Shown here piece after piece: positions 1 to 7,471 of a DNA stretch of 11,886 nucleotides (its first letter is position 1; every line of letters starts with the position of its first letter). The notes under the pieces are model-generated. The model saw nothing but the letters and a program-made list of their open reading frames with translations, had not been told where the DNA came from and ran no database searches. The stretch covers positions 1 to 11,886 of the forward strand of contig QIKG01000154.1 in the NCBI GenBank assembly GCA_003232965.1. Direction: 5' to 3'. The position numbers and the translations under genes are program-made. The DNA is from Oceanospirillales bacterium (GTDB lineage: Bacteria; Pseudomonadota; Gammaproteobacteria; Xanthomonadales; SZUA-36).

Positions 1-1079
1 GGTTGATTGGGTTCGGCAGTTATCCGCTGCATTCTTCCATGCACCGGCTGAATTAATTCCAGAGCATGGCATAATTGGGTGAATGGCATGCCCAACAAAC
101 CCAAGGTTGCCGCAGTTGCCAGTAAGTTATCCCGATTAAAACGACCGAGTAAATTGCTCTGAATAACGGCTTCACCCCAGGGGCTGTGCAGACGGAAGCG
201 AATGCCCTGTTGCTTAGCTTCTACGGCACTGGCATATATATCTGCAGCGGAAGCCTTGTTGTTGCCCTGCCCGGCTATAGCCGAGTCACCGTAATAGCTC
301 ATGCACTGGGTATTGTTAGGTAATTCAGATATCCAGCGACGACCGACCTCATCAGCAATATTCAAAACCGCAAAATGCGGTTGGTGCTCTGTAAACAAAC
401 GCTGCTTTGCCGCCGCGTAACTACCCATATCACCGTGATAGTCTAGATGGTCCTGGCTGAGGTTGGTAAACACGGCCACATCAAAAGACAAAAAGCCCAC
501 CCGGCCCTGGTCGAGAGCATGTGATGAGACTTCCATAGCCGTTAAGCCAATATCTTCGGCGCGCAACTTTGCCAGCTGCGCATAAGTGCTGAAAATGTCC
601 GGGGTGGTGTGTTCAGTTGGCGATAATTCATCTAACTGTCCAGCACCAAGGGTGCCGATTAATCCGGCCTTACCACGCCAAAGCTGCCAGCCTTGAGCGA
701 TAAAATGTGCAACCGAAGTCTTGCCATTGGTACCAGTAACGCCTACCAGATGCATGTCATCATCCGGGGCTCCATAAAACCGTGATGCCAGTTCCGCCTG
801 CCGCTGCTCCAGACTGGGAATCAAAACCAGTGGGCCAGCAAAACCATCTGACTCTATTGATTTCGTTTGATCACAGAGAATCGCTGCCGCACCATTAGCT
901 TGTGCTTTGGCTGCAAACTCAAGCCCGTGGCTCTGAATTCCTGCAAGCGCAATAAATACATCGCCCGCGTTGATACAACGGGAATCAAGGCTCAGATTAT
1001 TGACGCTGATATCCGGGATAGCAGACATGTCTATGCCCTCGCCCCAGCCCGTAAACACTTCTCTGAGATTATGGGGCAT
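1..1079 (-). CDS. murE: UDP-N-acetylmuramyl-tripeptide synthetase MurE (partial, C-terminus beyond window)
   Basis: Cytoplasmic Mur ligase that adds the third peptide residue (meso-diaminopimelate in Gram-negatives) to UDP-MurNAc-L-Ala-D-Glu, using ATP. About 359 codons are present; the C-terminal part, including the DNPR motif that sets substrate specificity, lies outside. Visible landmarks are the ATP-binding loop GVTGTNGKTS (residues 113-122), HTTPD (157-161), EVSSHAL (183-189), TNLSQDHLDYHG (205-216), the lysine in YAAAKQRLF (K225) expected to be carbamylated, and HGRMQ (347-351). The chosen ATG lies inside the end of ftsI, overlapping it by 11 bases, and is supported by an AGGGGG ribosome site six bases upstream. 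It is the last dcw gene visible here and is probably translated from the same transcript as ftsI. Nothing is unusual in the visible part. Confidence 0.97.
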   Translation of the reverse strand, partial: MPHNLREVFTGWGEGIDMSAIPDISVNNLSLDSRCINAGDVFIALAGIQSHGLEFAAKAQANGAAAILCDQTKSIESDGFAGPLVLIPSLEQRQAELASRFYGAPDDDMHLVGVTGTNGKTSVAHFIAQGWQLWRGKAGLIGTLGAGQLDELSPTEHTTPDIFSTYAQLAKLRAEDIGLTAMEVSSHALDQGRVGFLSFDVAVFTNLSQDHLDYHGDMGSYAAAKQRLFTEHQPHFAVLNIADEVGRRWISELPNNTQCMSYYGDSAIAGQGNNKASAADIYASAVEAKQQGIRFRLHSPWGEAVIQSNLLGRFNRDNLLATAATLGLLGMPFTQLCHALELIQPVHGRMQRITAEPNQ

Positions 1080-2823
1080 GATTATCCCCCTGGTTTTTAA
1101 CCGGTTTAGGTACTTGCAATGACTGCTGTGCCATAGCGACCTGAAAGTCATCCGGGGCAATATCCAGCAAGCGTAATGAACCCGACATTACTCTGGAAAA
1201 CAAAGGCCCGGCTACAGTACCTCCATAATATCCCTTCCCTTGTGGATCATCGATAACCACCACCAGCACAAGCTGCGGATCGCTGGCCGGGGCAAAACCG
1301 GCAAATGTGGCAATGTAGCGTTCTTCATAACCTGCAGCACTGGCTTTTCTTGAGGTACCTGTTTTCCCACCCACCAGATAGTTCTTCACTCGGGCTTTTT
1401 TCCCAGTACCTTCAGGGCCGGTAACCGTCAGCAGCATATCTCGAACCTGAGCCGCAATCGCCGGGTCCATTACTGACACCAGTGGGTTTTCTACCTGTTT
1501 GATAAAACTTGGCGCACGAATACGCCCGTTATTGGCAATTGCTGTATAGGCCCTGGCAAGCTGTAGCGCGGTTACAGAAATACCATAACCATAGGCAATG
1601 GTTGCCTGTTCAACTTTATGCCAGCGCTGGAAATTTCTCAGCACCCCAGCCGACTCACCGGGAAAACCTGAGCCACTTACCTTGCCAAAACCGAAGCGAT
1701 TATAACTACCCCAGAGATGTTCAGGCTCAAGTGATAAGGCGATTTTTGAGGTGCCGACATTACTTGATTTTGTGATAACCCCAGTTACATCCAGCATGCC
1801 GTAGTTGTTTGTATCATTAATGGTATGTCCGGAAATCCGAATGCTTCCCGGCTCGGTATCAATGGGTGAATCAGGGGTATACATGCCGGTTTCGAGTGCG
1901 GCTGCTATCGCAAACGGCTTCATCACCGAGCCGGGCTCGATAACATCAGTTACGGCCCGATTACGCAAAGCTTGCGACTCCCGGCTGACAGATTGATTCG
2001 GGTTGTAGGTAGGCGCATTGACCATCGCTAATATCTGCGAAGTCGCAACATCCAACAGCACCACAGAACCGGACTGCGCGTTGTGCTCCAGCATGGTGCG
2101 TTTCAGCTCGCGGTAAGCCAGATACTGGAGGCGGTTATCCAATGTAAGAGTTAAATCACGTCCGGGCTGTGCCGGCCGGATCAAGCGCACATCTTCAACC
2201 ACTCGCCCACGGCGATCCTTAATGACCTGTTTGGAACCCGGCACACCTTGCAACCAGTCGTTATATTCCAGCTCAAGCCCTTCCTGACCGACATCATCAA
2301 TATTGGTAAACCCAAGCACATGCACGCTGACTTCACTGGAAGGATAAAAGCGCCGGTACTCACGCTCAAGATTGACTCCGGGCAGTTCCAGTGCCGATAC
2401 TTGGGAGGCTATTGAAGGTGGTAAATGGCGCCTGAGCCAGACAAATTCTTTTTCGGAACGAGTATTGAGTTTACGCTCCAGTTCATCAGCATCGGTGCCG
2501 AGCACAGCTGCGAGCTTGTCGATGTTTTCCCGGGTTTCCAATAACTGCCCAGGATGGGCCCAAAGCGACTCAACTGGCGTGCTAACTGCCAGTGGTACCT
2601 GGTTGCGATCGTAGATTACACCCCGGGTAGCCGGGATCTCAACTTCGCGCAAATACCGAGCCTCACCCTGCCCCTGTAAGAATTCGGCATCAATAACTTG
2701 CAGGGTAACCGCCCGGGTCGCAAGGCCTGCGGTACACACAAGCAACAGACCGAGCATAAAAAACAGGCGAAAGCCGACTTTTCTATTCTCTCTGGCGGTA
2801 TTTTTATGTACCTTCTTTTTCAT
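1069..2823 (-). CDS. ftsI: Septal peptidoglycan transpeptidase FtsI (penicillin-binding protein 3)
   Basis: Class B penicillin-binding protein that cross-links septal peptidoglycan in the divisome with FtsW; it acts in the periplasm from an inner-membrane anchor. The protein has 584 residues, normal for the family. A basic N-terminus (MKKKVHKN) is followed by one membrane segment at about 18-38, then a PBP dimerisation region starting with TRGVIYDRN (66-74), then the transpeptidase domain. Active-site motifs are all intact: nucleophile S299 in SVMK, SSN at 353-355 and KTGT at 487-490. The ATG overlaps the ftsL stop by one base (TAATG), and no clear ribosome site precedes it, so translation is probably coupled to ftsL. 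The C-terminal tail beyond about residue 560 is hydrophilic and likely disordered. Confidence 0.98.
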   Translation of the reverse strand: MKKKVHKNTARENRKVGFRLFFMLGLLLVCTAGLATRAVTLQVIDAEFLQGQGEARYLREVEIPATRGVIYDRNQVPLAVSTPVESLWAHPGQLLETRENIDKLAAVLGTDADELERKLNTRSEKEFVWLRRHLPPSIASQVSALELPGVNLEREYRRFYPSSEVSVHVLGFTNIDDVGQEGLELEYNDWLQGVPGSKQVIKDRRGRVVEDVRLIRPAQPGRDLTLTLDNRLQYLAYRELKRTMLEHNAQSGSVVLLDVATSQILAMVNAPTYNPNQSVSRESQALRNRAVTDVIEPGSVMKPFAIAAALETGMYTPDSPIDTEPGSIRISGHTINDTNNYGMLDVTGVITKSSNVGTSKIALSLEPEHLWGSYNRFGFGKVSGSGFPGESAGVLRNFQRWHKVEQATIAYGYGISVTALQLARAYTAIANNGRIRAPSFIKQVENPLVSVMDPAIAAQVRDMLLTVTGPEGTGKKARVKNYLVGGKTGTSRKASAAGYEERYIATFAGFAPASDPQLVLVVVIDDPQGKGYYGGTVAGPLFSRVMSGSLRLLDIAPDDFQVAMAQQSLQVPKPVKNQGDNHAP

Positions 2824-3086
2824 TAATTTACGATTAATATCCGAATTTCATCCGGGGTTAGCATCCCCAATTTTTGGCTAGCAATTCGCTCAACCCGCCC
2901 GGCATCTGCCAGGGTGGCCTGCTCTAACTGCAAACGACTCCATTCACTATTAGCCATATCTCTGCCTTGCGCCAAACTCTCAAGTTGTAAAAACAACTGA
3001 CGAGCCTGATGGCGCGTATCCACTACCAATAGCGCACTGACAATCACTGTCAGCAACAGTAATAAGGCCAATGAGGCGCGCGCCAT
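2823..3086 (-). CDS. ftsL: Cell division protein FtsL
   Basis: Small bitopic divisome protein that forms a complex with FtsB and FtsQ and helps activate FtsWI. It has 87 residues, within the usual range for a gammaproteobacterial FtsL. A short N-terminus leads into a single membrane helix at about residues 4-22 (leucine/valine rich), followed by a periplasmic segment of coiled-coil character (about 26-65). It ends in the typical FtsL motif RVERIASQKLGM (64-75). The start codon shares one base with the rsmH stop (TGATG), and the stop shares one base with the ftsI start, so the three genes appear translationally coupled. FtsL sequence conservation is low, so the identification rests on size, topology, the C-terminal motif and position between rsmH and ftsI. 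Confidence 0.95.
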   Translation of the reverse strand: MARASLALLLLLTVIVSALLVVDTRHQARQLFLQLESLAQGRDMANSEWSRLQLEQATLADAGRVERIASQKLGMLTPDEIRILIVN

Positions 3087-4036
3087 CAGCTAAGTTTTTC
3101 CGCAACACGCAGTACAGCACTACGACAGCGGGGATTGAGACTGATTTCTTCTTCGGAGGGGAATTGAGCTTTACCAACAAGTCGGAGGACTGCCCTGGCA
3201 CCAGGTACCGGGGGCAGCTTCCGATAAACTGGACCTGCTTGAGCGGCTTTTTTAAAAGCCCGCTTGACGATACGATCTTCCAGCGAGTGGAAGCTGATCA
3301 CCGCCAGCCTGCCACCAGGTCGCAGTTGCTTGATGATCGCATCGAGTCCAGTAGCCAAATCGGCTAACTCGTTGTTTATTTTTATACGGATTGCCTGGAA
3401 GCTTTTTGTTGCCGGATGTTTTTTATCCTGCGGTCGGCCTATTGTCGACTTAATTAGCTGAGCTAATTGAGCCGTGGTAGTAATAGGCTTCTGCTGCCGG
3501 CTTGTCACTATGCTTCTCGCAATCCTGCGCGCTTGGCGCTCCTCTCCGAACTCTCGTAACACACGGGTAATTTCATTTTCATCTGCGCCCGCCAACCACT
3601 CAGCCGCAGAAACCCCGTGTGCCGGGTTCATTCTCATATCAAGTGGGCCTTCAGCCCGAAAGCTAAAACCCCGGTCTGGGTCATCAAGCTGAGGGGATGA
3701 AACGCCCAAATCGAGCAGTATTCCATCAAAACCTTCAAACCCAACTAAACCCAAATCATCGAGCAGATGATCTACATCTGCAAAACTACCTTGGACAATA
3801 CTGAAGCGCGGCTCTTGTGCTGCTAACTTCAGCCCTTCAGCTATCGCATCAGGATCTTTGTCAAAAGCAAATAAGCGTCCTTGCTTTCCTAGTCGCGACA
3901 ATAAAGCACGACCGTGTCCACCTCTGCCGAATGTACCGTCTAAATACTCTCCATCCGGCTTTATTTCTAGTCCTGTAAGCGTCTCCTCCAGCATTACTGG
4001 TATATGGCTGTATGCTGTGTCGTTCTGCTCAGGCAC
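3086..4036 (-). CDS. rsmH: 16S rRNA (cytosine1402-N4)-methyltransferase RsmH (MraW)
   Basis: SAM-dependent methyltransferase that modifies the N4 of C1402 in the ribosomal P-site of 16S rRNA. The 316-residue length is normal. Family motifs are complete: the SAM loop DGTFGRGGH (33-41), the acidic residue in FDKDPDA (58-64), GILLDLGVSSPQLD (105-118) with DRGFSF (121-126), the HPATKSFQAIRIKINNEL block (207-224), ISFHSLEDRIVK (247-258) and C-terminal NPRCRSAVLR (301-310). The start is a GTG, supported by AGGA six bases upstream in the 18-base gap after mraZ. It is second in the dcw transcript. The GTG start may lower its expression compared with the neighbours, but that is inference. Confidence 0.98.
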   Translation of the reverse strand: MPEQNDTAYSHIPVMLEETLTGLEIKPDGEYLDGTFGRGGHGRALLSRLGKQGRLFAFDKDPDAIAEGLKLAAQEPRFSIVQGSFADVDHLLDDLGLVGFEGFDGILLDLGVSSPQLDDPDRGFSFRAEGPLDMRMNPAHGVSAAEWLAGADENEITRVLREFGEERQARRIARSIVTSRQQKPITTTAQLAQLIKSTIGRPQDKKHPATKSFQAIRIKINNELADLATGLDAIIKQLRPGGRLAVISFHSLEDRIVKRAFKKAAQAGPVYRKLPPVPGARAVLRLVGKAQFPSEEEISLNPRCRSAVLRVAEKLS

Positions 4037-4054
4037 AATAATTCCTAATATTCC

Positions 4055-4507
4055 TTATAACACCAGTTTCGCCATCTCCTCAGATGTGCTATCACCTAGG
4101 GTTCTCTCTTCTTCTGCGCGTTTTTGACTCAGTGTGGTTTCATTCCAAATTTCAAAGTGTGTGCCCATACCCATAAATACGGCACGCTTTTCCAGGCCAG
4201 TAACTTGCCGATGGGTCTGTGGTAGTAATAAGCGCCCATTGGCATCTGGTTCTATCGGCGTTGCACTGCCCACCAGCCGTCTTTGCAAGCTGCGGTGGCT
4301 TTGTGCAAAGGTGCTTAAGGCCATAACCTCATCACGAACCATTTTCCATTCATCTTCCGGGTAGAGCCAAAGCGCACCACTATCGAATGGGCTGTAAGTC
4401 AGCACCAGGCGGTTATTACTGGCGGACAGCAGCTCTTCGCGATGGCGCGTTGGTATCGCCATCCGTCCCTTGCTGTCCAAAGTAATTGCAGTTTCACCAA
4501 AAAACAT
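4055..4507 (-). CDS. mraZ: Transcriptional regulator MraZ
   Basis: First gene of the dcw cluster; MraZ proteins bind repeated TGGGN-type DNA boxes in their own promoter and regulate the cluster. The protein has 150 residues, typical length. Two tandem AbrB/SpoVT-type half-domains are visible, each with the conserved D-x-x-G-R signature: DSKGRMAIP (11-19) and DANGRLLLP (88-96). These are the DNA-contacting loops. Matching DNA boxes lie directly upstream (4513-4547). The ATG is preceded by AGGG with seven-base spacing, which overlaps the last, imperfect box, so MraZ binding could also hinder translation initiation (inference). It lies 18 bases upstream of rsmH on the same strand. Confidence 0.97.
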   Translation of the reverse strand: MFFGETAITLDSKGRMAIPTRHREELLSASNNRLVLTYSPFDSGALWLYPEDEWKMVRDEVMALSTFAQSHRSLQRRLVGSATPIEPDANGRLLLPQTHRQVTGLEKRAVFMGMGTHFEIWNETTLSQKRAEEERTLGDSTSEEMAKLVL

Positions 4508-4512
4508 TCTTT

Positions 4513-4547
4513 TACCCTACAAGCCCAGATTTATCCACTTTTTCCCA
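4513..4547 (-). promoter_or_regulatory. MraZ operator: TGGGN-type boxes with 10-bp period
   Basis: Read on the minus strand, the boxes are TGGGA (4547-4543), TGGAT (4537-4533), TGGGC (4527-4523) and a degenerate GGGTA (4517-4513), each starting exactly ten bases after the last. This is the arrangement known for MraZ operators: five-base boxes separated by five-base spacers. The first box begins around the predicted transcription start and the last overlaps the ribosome site of mraZ. Box pattern is seen directly; binding by MraZ is inferred from the family. Confidence 0.85.
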
Positions 4548-4556
4548 CTAAAATGC

Positions 4557-4585
4557 ACAATAGTCCTTCGATACCCTAAAGTCAA
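4557..4585 (-). promoter_or_regulatory. Predicted sigma70-type promoter of mraZ and the dcw cluster
   Basis: On the minus strand a -35 element TTGACT (4585-4580, five of six consensus bases) is followed, after 17 bases, by a -10 element TATTGT (4562-4557, four of six). The predicted transcript would begin near 4550, directly next to the first MraZ box, so bound MraZ would sit over the start region and repress. The spacing is ideal and the position fits the known dcw promoter layout. Confidence 0.65.
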
Positions 4586-4775
4586 GCAGGAACAACTCTT
4601 AAACCCCTAATAAATTCAGGCATTGAAAGAGAAAAACACGAAAAAATCACCCTATATCGTGTGCCTGCTCATCATCAGACACAAGATGTAGCTGAACGGG
4701 CGAAATGTGGCGATACGGTGGGGCTTAGTGGTAGCCGGTTTATTGGCTGAGATGCTAATTGTGATTCGAGGGTAA

Positions 4776-4804
4776 TTCTTAAGCTGGTGGAGTGAAAATA
4801 TAAT
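4776..4804 (+). promoter_or_regulatory. Candidate rnpB promoter
   Basis: A perfect TATAAT lies at 4799-4804 with a weak -35 (TTCTTA, 4776-4781) 17 bases upstream. Transcription would begin near 4811, giving a leader of about 37 bases before the mature 5' end of RNase P RNA, which would need processing. A start at the mature end itself would need a -10 near 4837-4842, where the sequence does not match. The rest of the 340-base gap between mraZ and rnpB (4508-4848) shows no gene. Confidence 0.4.
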
Positions 4805-4848
4805 CGAAATAGATTGCAACTTTTCGCCAAATAGTGAATCCTTTACGC

Positions 4849-5190
<342 letters not shown>

Positions 5191-5201
5191 TTAATACCGG
5201 T

Positions 5202-5224
5202 GGCGCTACCTAAAAGTAGCGTCC
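5202..5224 (+). terminator. Hairpin just downstream of rnpB, possible terminator
   Basis: CGCTAC (5204-5209) pairs with GTAGCG (5216-5221) around a CTAAAA loop, extendable by two G-C pairs with one bulged T. It starts about 13 bases after the rnpB P1 helix. No T-run follows, so this could equally be a 3'-processing stem. Confidence 0.35.
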
Positions 5225-5225
5225 C

Positions 5226-5432
5226 CTACATTATTTGAAGGTACCGCCCCGAATTATTCAAAACTATTTTGGAATGTTGAATCAGTAACTTGGGGGCTAA
5301 TCCCCTCAATCGGCGAGCTGTAGCTTTTTGAGATGATTCGCCCAATGTGGATGGCGTCTGCTTGACCAAGGTTTTGAAGAGTTCGCCCGCTGGGTTATAC
5401 AGGTATATTTTAATAAGGTTTGCTGCTTTCAT
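5226..5432 (-). CDS. Doubtful small ORF, unknown function
   Basis: An open frame of 68 codons from ATG at 5432, or 87 from a TTG at 5489, sits in the 460-base stretch between rnpB and the lysR gene. The product would be small and basic with no recognisable domain, signal peptide or membrane helix. An AGGAG lies 11 bases before the ATG, farther than usual, and AGGGGC lies directly next to it. It would converge on rnpB and stop just past that gene's hairpin. I do not recognise it. It may be chance, or a remnant of a gene displaced from this site. The rest of 5190-5650 holds only short hairpins and no gene that I can see. Confidence 0.15.
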   Translation of the reverse strand: MKAANLIKIYLYNPAGELFKTLVKQTPSTLGESSQKATARRLRGLAPKLLIQHSKIVLNNSGRYLQIM

Positions 5433-5590
5433 GCCCCTGCACACTCCTATCAATAAATCGCGATTGGGTGAGCTAGGCCTGTCACCCAAGTAACGAATCT
5501 GCTAGCAAGATACACCAACGATAGCTCCAGAACAGACACGAACGGTACTAGTAAGTGCATCTTAGTCAAGCCTAAATTCGGATAATAAGC

Positions 5591-5610
5591 GCAACCTCTC
5601 CCAGAGTTGC
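5591..5610 (-). terminator. Candidate terminator of the first lysR gene
   Basis: On the minus strand GCAACTCT and AGAGGTTGC pair as two four-pair blocks separated by one bulged base, with a GGG loop. The hairpin begins about 43 bases after the lysR stop and is followed by GCTTATTATCC, only moderately T-rich. Intrinsic termination is plausible but not strong. Confidence 0.35.
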
Positions 5611-5652
5611 ATTCTATTTACTTGCCTGGTTCACAAAAACTCAACACCATTT

Positions 5653-6561
5653 TTAATCCAGACTCCAATAGGGTTTGTTGCCGAAAGACTGGACAATAAA
5701 ATCTATAAGCTCCCTAATTCTTCTAGGCAGATGCTTGGTTTGGGGATATATGGCATAAACCCCAACAATAGTCGGTTGATAATAACCTGGCAAAACCCTT
5801 ACAAGCGCACCGCTTTTTATATGTTTATAACATAAGAAATCTGGTGTATTTAATAAACCCATACCGTTAATCGCGGCCTGGCACAAGTACTCGCCATTAT
5901 TGGAAGTCATCACATTAGGGATGTGGGCTGGAATAGAGACTTGATTTTCATTTTTGAAAAACACAGTGCCAGTTGTATTTCGGTAGTGTAATTTAACGTG
6001 CTTACTTAATAAATCTTTTACCGTGTTTGGAGTTCCGTGTAGGTCTAGGTAGTCTTGGCTGGCGACCAATAGAGTTTTCACTGAAGTAATCTTTTTTGCT
6101 TTTAAGCTTGAGTCTTCTAATTTTCCAATTCGAATGGACATATCATATCCTTCGTTTACTATGTCCACTTTTCTGTCACTAAAATCTATATCGAATTTTA
6201 TTTGCTTGTGCATAAGGTTAAATTTATGCAACACAGGGGCCAAGTGTGATAACCCAAAAGATAGGGGAACTGTTATCTTAATCATTCCAGTCAGCGCACA
6301 CAGTTTGCTTTGTAATGACGATTCCACTTCAGAAATATCATCAATAATGCGTACGCATTGTTGGTAATATATTTTCCCATTGTCCGTTAGCGCTTGAGAT
6401 CTGGTGGTTCTGTTCAGTAGTGTGACTCCCAGTCTATGCTCTAAATCGGATAAGCGTTTACTGACCGCAGATTTTGCCACATGTAGTTGGTCTGCCGCTT
6501 TGGTGATGCTACCGGCATCCACAATACGAATAAAGACTTTCATATCTGCAAATTTATTCAT
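5653..6561 (-). CDS. LysR-family transcriptional regulator, divergent from azoreductase
   Basis: DNA-binding regulator of 302 residues, the usual LysR length. The N-terminal winged helix-turn-helix spans about 1-60, with AGSITKAADQLHVAKSAVSKRL (16-37) as the helix-turn-helix and LGVTLLNRTTR (44-54) as the wing. The effector-binding domain runs from about 92 to 295. It resembles the subgroup of LysR proteins often found opposite oxidoreductase genes. It lies back to back with the azoreductase, with 127 bases between start codons. The gap contains a T-N11-A palindrome at 6588-6604, so the likely target is that neighbour plus itself. No clear ribosome site precedes the ATG at 6561; Met7 is a possible alternative start without a better site. 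The gene looks AT-rich compared with the dcw genes. The inducer cannot be predicted. Confidence 0.93.
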   Translation of the reverse strand: MNKFADMKVFIRIVDAGSITKAADQLHVAKSAVSKRLSDLEHRLGVTLLNRTTRSQALTDNGKIYYQQCVRIIDDISEVESSLQSKLCALTGMIKITVPLSFGLSHLAPVLHKFNLMHKQIKFDIDFSDRKVDIVNEGYDMSIRIGKLEDSSLKAKKITSVKTLLVASQDYLDLHGTPNTVKDLLSKHVKLHYRNTTGTVFFKNENQVSIPAHIPNVMTSNNGEYLCQAAINGMGLLNTPDFLCYKHIKSGALVRVLPGYYQPTIVGVYAIYPQTKHLPRRIRELIDFIVQSFGNKPYWSLD

Positions 6562-6587
6562 AAATAGGATTATGCTTATTTGTGATT

Positions 6588-6604
6588 GTTCTTATAATTA
6601 GAAC
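6588..6604. promoter_or_regulatory. LysR-type operator palindrome (lysR/azoreductase intergenic)
   Basis: GTTCTTATAATTAGAAC is a near-perfect inverted repeat and includes the LysR T-N11-A pattern (TTC-N9-GAA, 6589-6603). Its centre at 6596 lies about 64 bases upstream of the predicted azoreductase transcript start (near 6660) and 35 bases upstream of the lysR start codon. That is where a LysR activator and autorepressor normally binds. Confidence 0.6.
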
Positions 6605-6625
6605 TGTGAGTTTATATATTGGCCC

Positions 6626-6653
6626 TTTATTGTTTTTTAGTCAACTATATAAT
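6626..6653 (+). promoter_or_regulatory. Candidate azoreductase promoter
   Basis: A perfect -10 TATAAT (6648-6653) has a weak -35 (TTTATT, 6626-6631) at 16-base spacing, as expected for an activator-dependent promoter. Two copies of GTCAACTA (6640-6647 and 6654-6661) flank the -10 as direct repeats 14 bases apart. The transcript would begin near 6660, leaving a leader of about 29 bases. Confidence 0.5.
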
Positions 6654-6688
6654 GTCAACTAACCAAACAAATAAATTAATAACAACTT

Positions 6689-7231
6689 ATGAACAATATA
6701 TTGCATATAAATTCTAGCGGAAGATATCAAAACTCTTTAACCAGACATAAATCTGGAGTTGTAGTCGAAAAACTGAGTGAAAAATACCCGGATAGTTCTG
6801 TCATTAGCAGGGATTTAGCCCTAGGGATACCCTTTGTTGATGAGCAGTGGATTGCGGCAAACTTCACCGACCCTGATGAAAGAACAGAGTTGCAGAATAG
6901 TAAATTAATTCAGTCTGATGCTTTAATCAATGAACTACAAATAGCCAAACATATAGTTATTGGAGTACCCATCTATAATTTTGGCATCCCGGCAGCTCTT
7001 AAGGCCTGGATTGATATGGTTGCTAGAGTGGGCGTTACTTTTAAATATACAGAAAATGGGGTAGATGGACTGCTCAAAAACAAAAAAGCGTATCTCGTTT
7101 TAGCCTCTGGTGGTGTAACCATAGGCTCTGAACTTGATTTTGCATCAACTCATTTAACCCATGTTATGGGCTTTTTAGGAATAGAAGATGTCAGCATAGT
7201 GGATGCTAATATTAGTTCCGAAAATGCCTAG
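6689..7231 (+). CDS. azoR: FMN-dependent NADH:quinone oxidoreductase / azoreductase, C-terminally short
   Basis: Cytoplasmic flavodoxin-fold enzyme that reduces quinones (and azo compounds) by two electrons from NADH. The E. coli relative AzoR protects against quinone and electrophile stress. Visible motifs are SSGRYQNSLT (9-18, FMN phosphate region), VPIYNFGIPAALKAWID (93-109) with ARVGVTFKYTENG (112-124), and LASGG (138-142). The protein has 180 residues against about 200 in the family and lacks the last helix. The stop is TAG at 7229-7231, followed by nine further open codons (TEREYLLNN) to a second TAG at 7259-7261. A nonsense change at the end of the gene is therefore possible. No ribosome site is evident before the ATG, and the upstream sequence is very AT-rich. 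It is divergent from the lysR gene, which probably regulates it. Confidence 0.9.
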   Translation: MNNILHINSSGRYQNSLTRHKSGVVVEKLSEKYPDSSVISRDLALGIPFVDEQWIAANFTDPDERTELQNSKLIQSDALINELQIAKHIVIGVPIYNFGIPAALKAWIDMVARVGVTFKYTENGVDGLLKNKKAYLVLASGGVTIGSELDFASTHLTHVMGFLGIEDVSIVDANISSENA

Positions 7232-7262
7232 ACAGAGCGTGAATACTTACTAAATAATTAGC

Positions 7263-7276
7263 TCCTGAATTCAGGA
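7263..7276 (+). terminator. Palindrome after azoreductase, possible weak terminator
   Basis: TCCTGAATTCAGGA is a perfect 14-base palindrome, foldable as a five-pair stem with an AATT loop, 32 bases after the azoreductase stop. It is followed by TTAAGTTCTTTGTT, moderately T-rich. It sits in the 240-base gap between two convergent genes (7232-7471). A second small stem, TGAGC/GCTCA at 7359-7375, lies nearer the peptidase end. Neither is a classical strong terminator. Confidence 0.3.
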
Positions 7277-7471
7277 TTAAGTTCTTTGTTATTAAAACCC
7301 GTCTCTTCTATGTGTTTAAGTTACCATCAAATTCAAATGCGCCATTATTTCTCCTTTGTGAGCATCTGCCGCTCAGTTATTGTTCAAAACTAGTTGTTAG
7401 AGTCAATATCACTGCTGTTTGTTAATACCAAAGTAGTGTACTGCAACTGACTACCGACTATGAAGCTATTG

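Noticed and set aside
2181..2369. Alternative minus-strand frame within ftsI that might indicate a frameshift
   Set aside because: The ftsI frame is continuous from its ATG to its stop with all catalytic motifs in order, so no frameshift exists.
5466..5487. GGGTGA/TCACCC hairpin containing AGGCCT
   Set aside because: It has no T-run on either strand and no adjacent gene end, so a terminator call is not justified.
7316..7345. Nine-codon minus-strand frame (MAHLNLMVT) preceded by a good AAGGAG
   Set aside because: It is too short to judge and has no attenuator-like codon run or downstream gene on that strand. The ribosome-like sequence may be chance.
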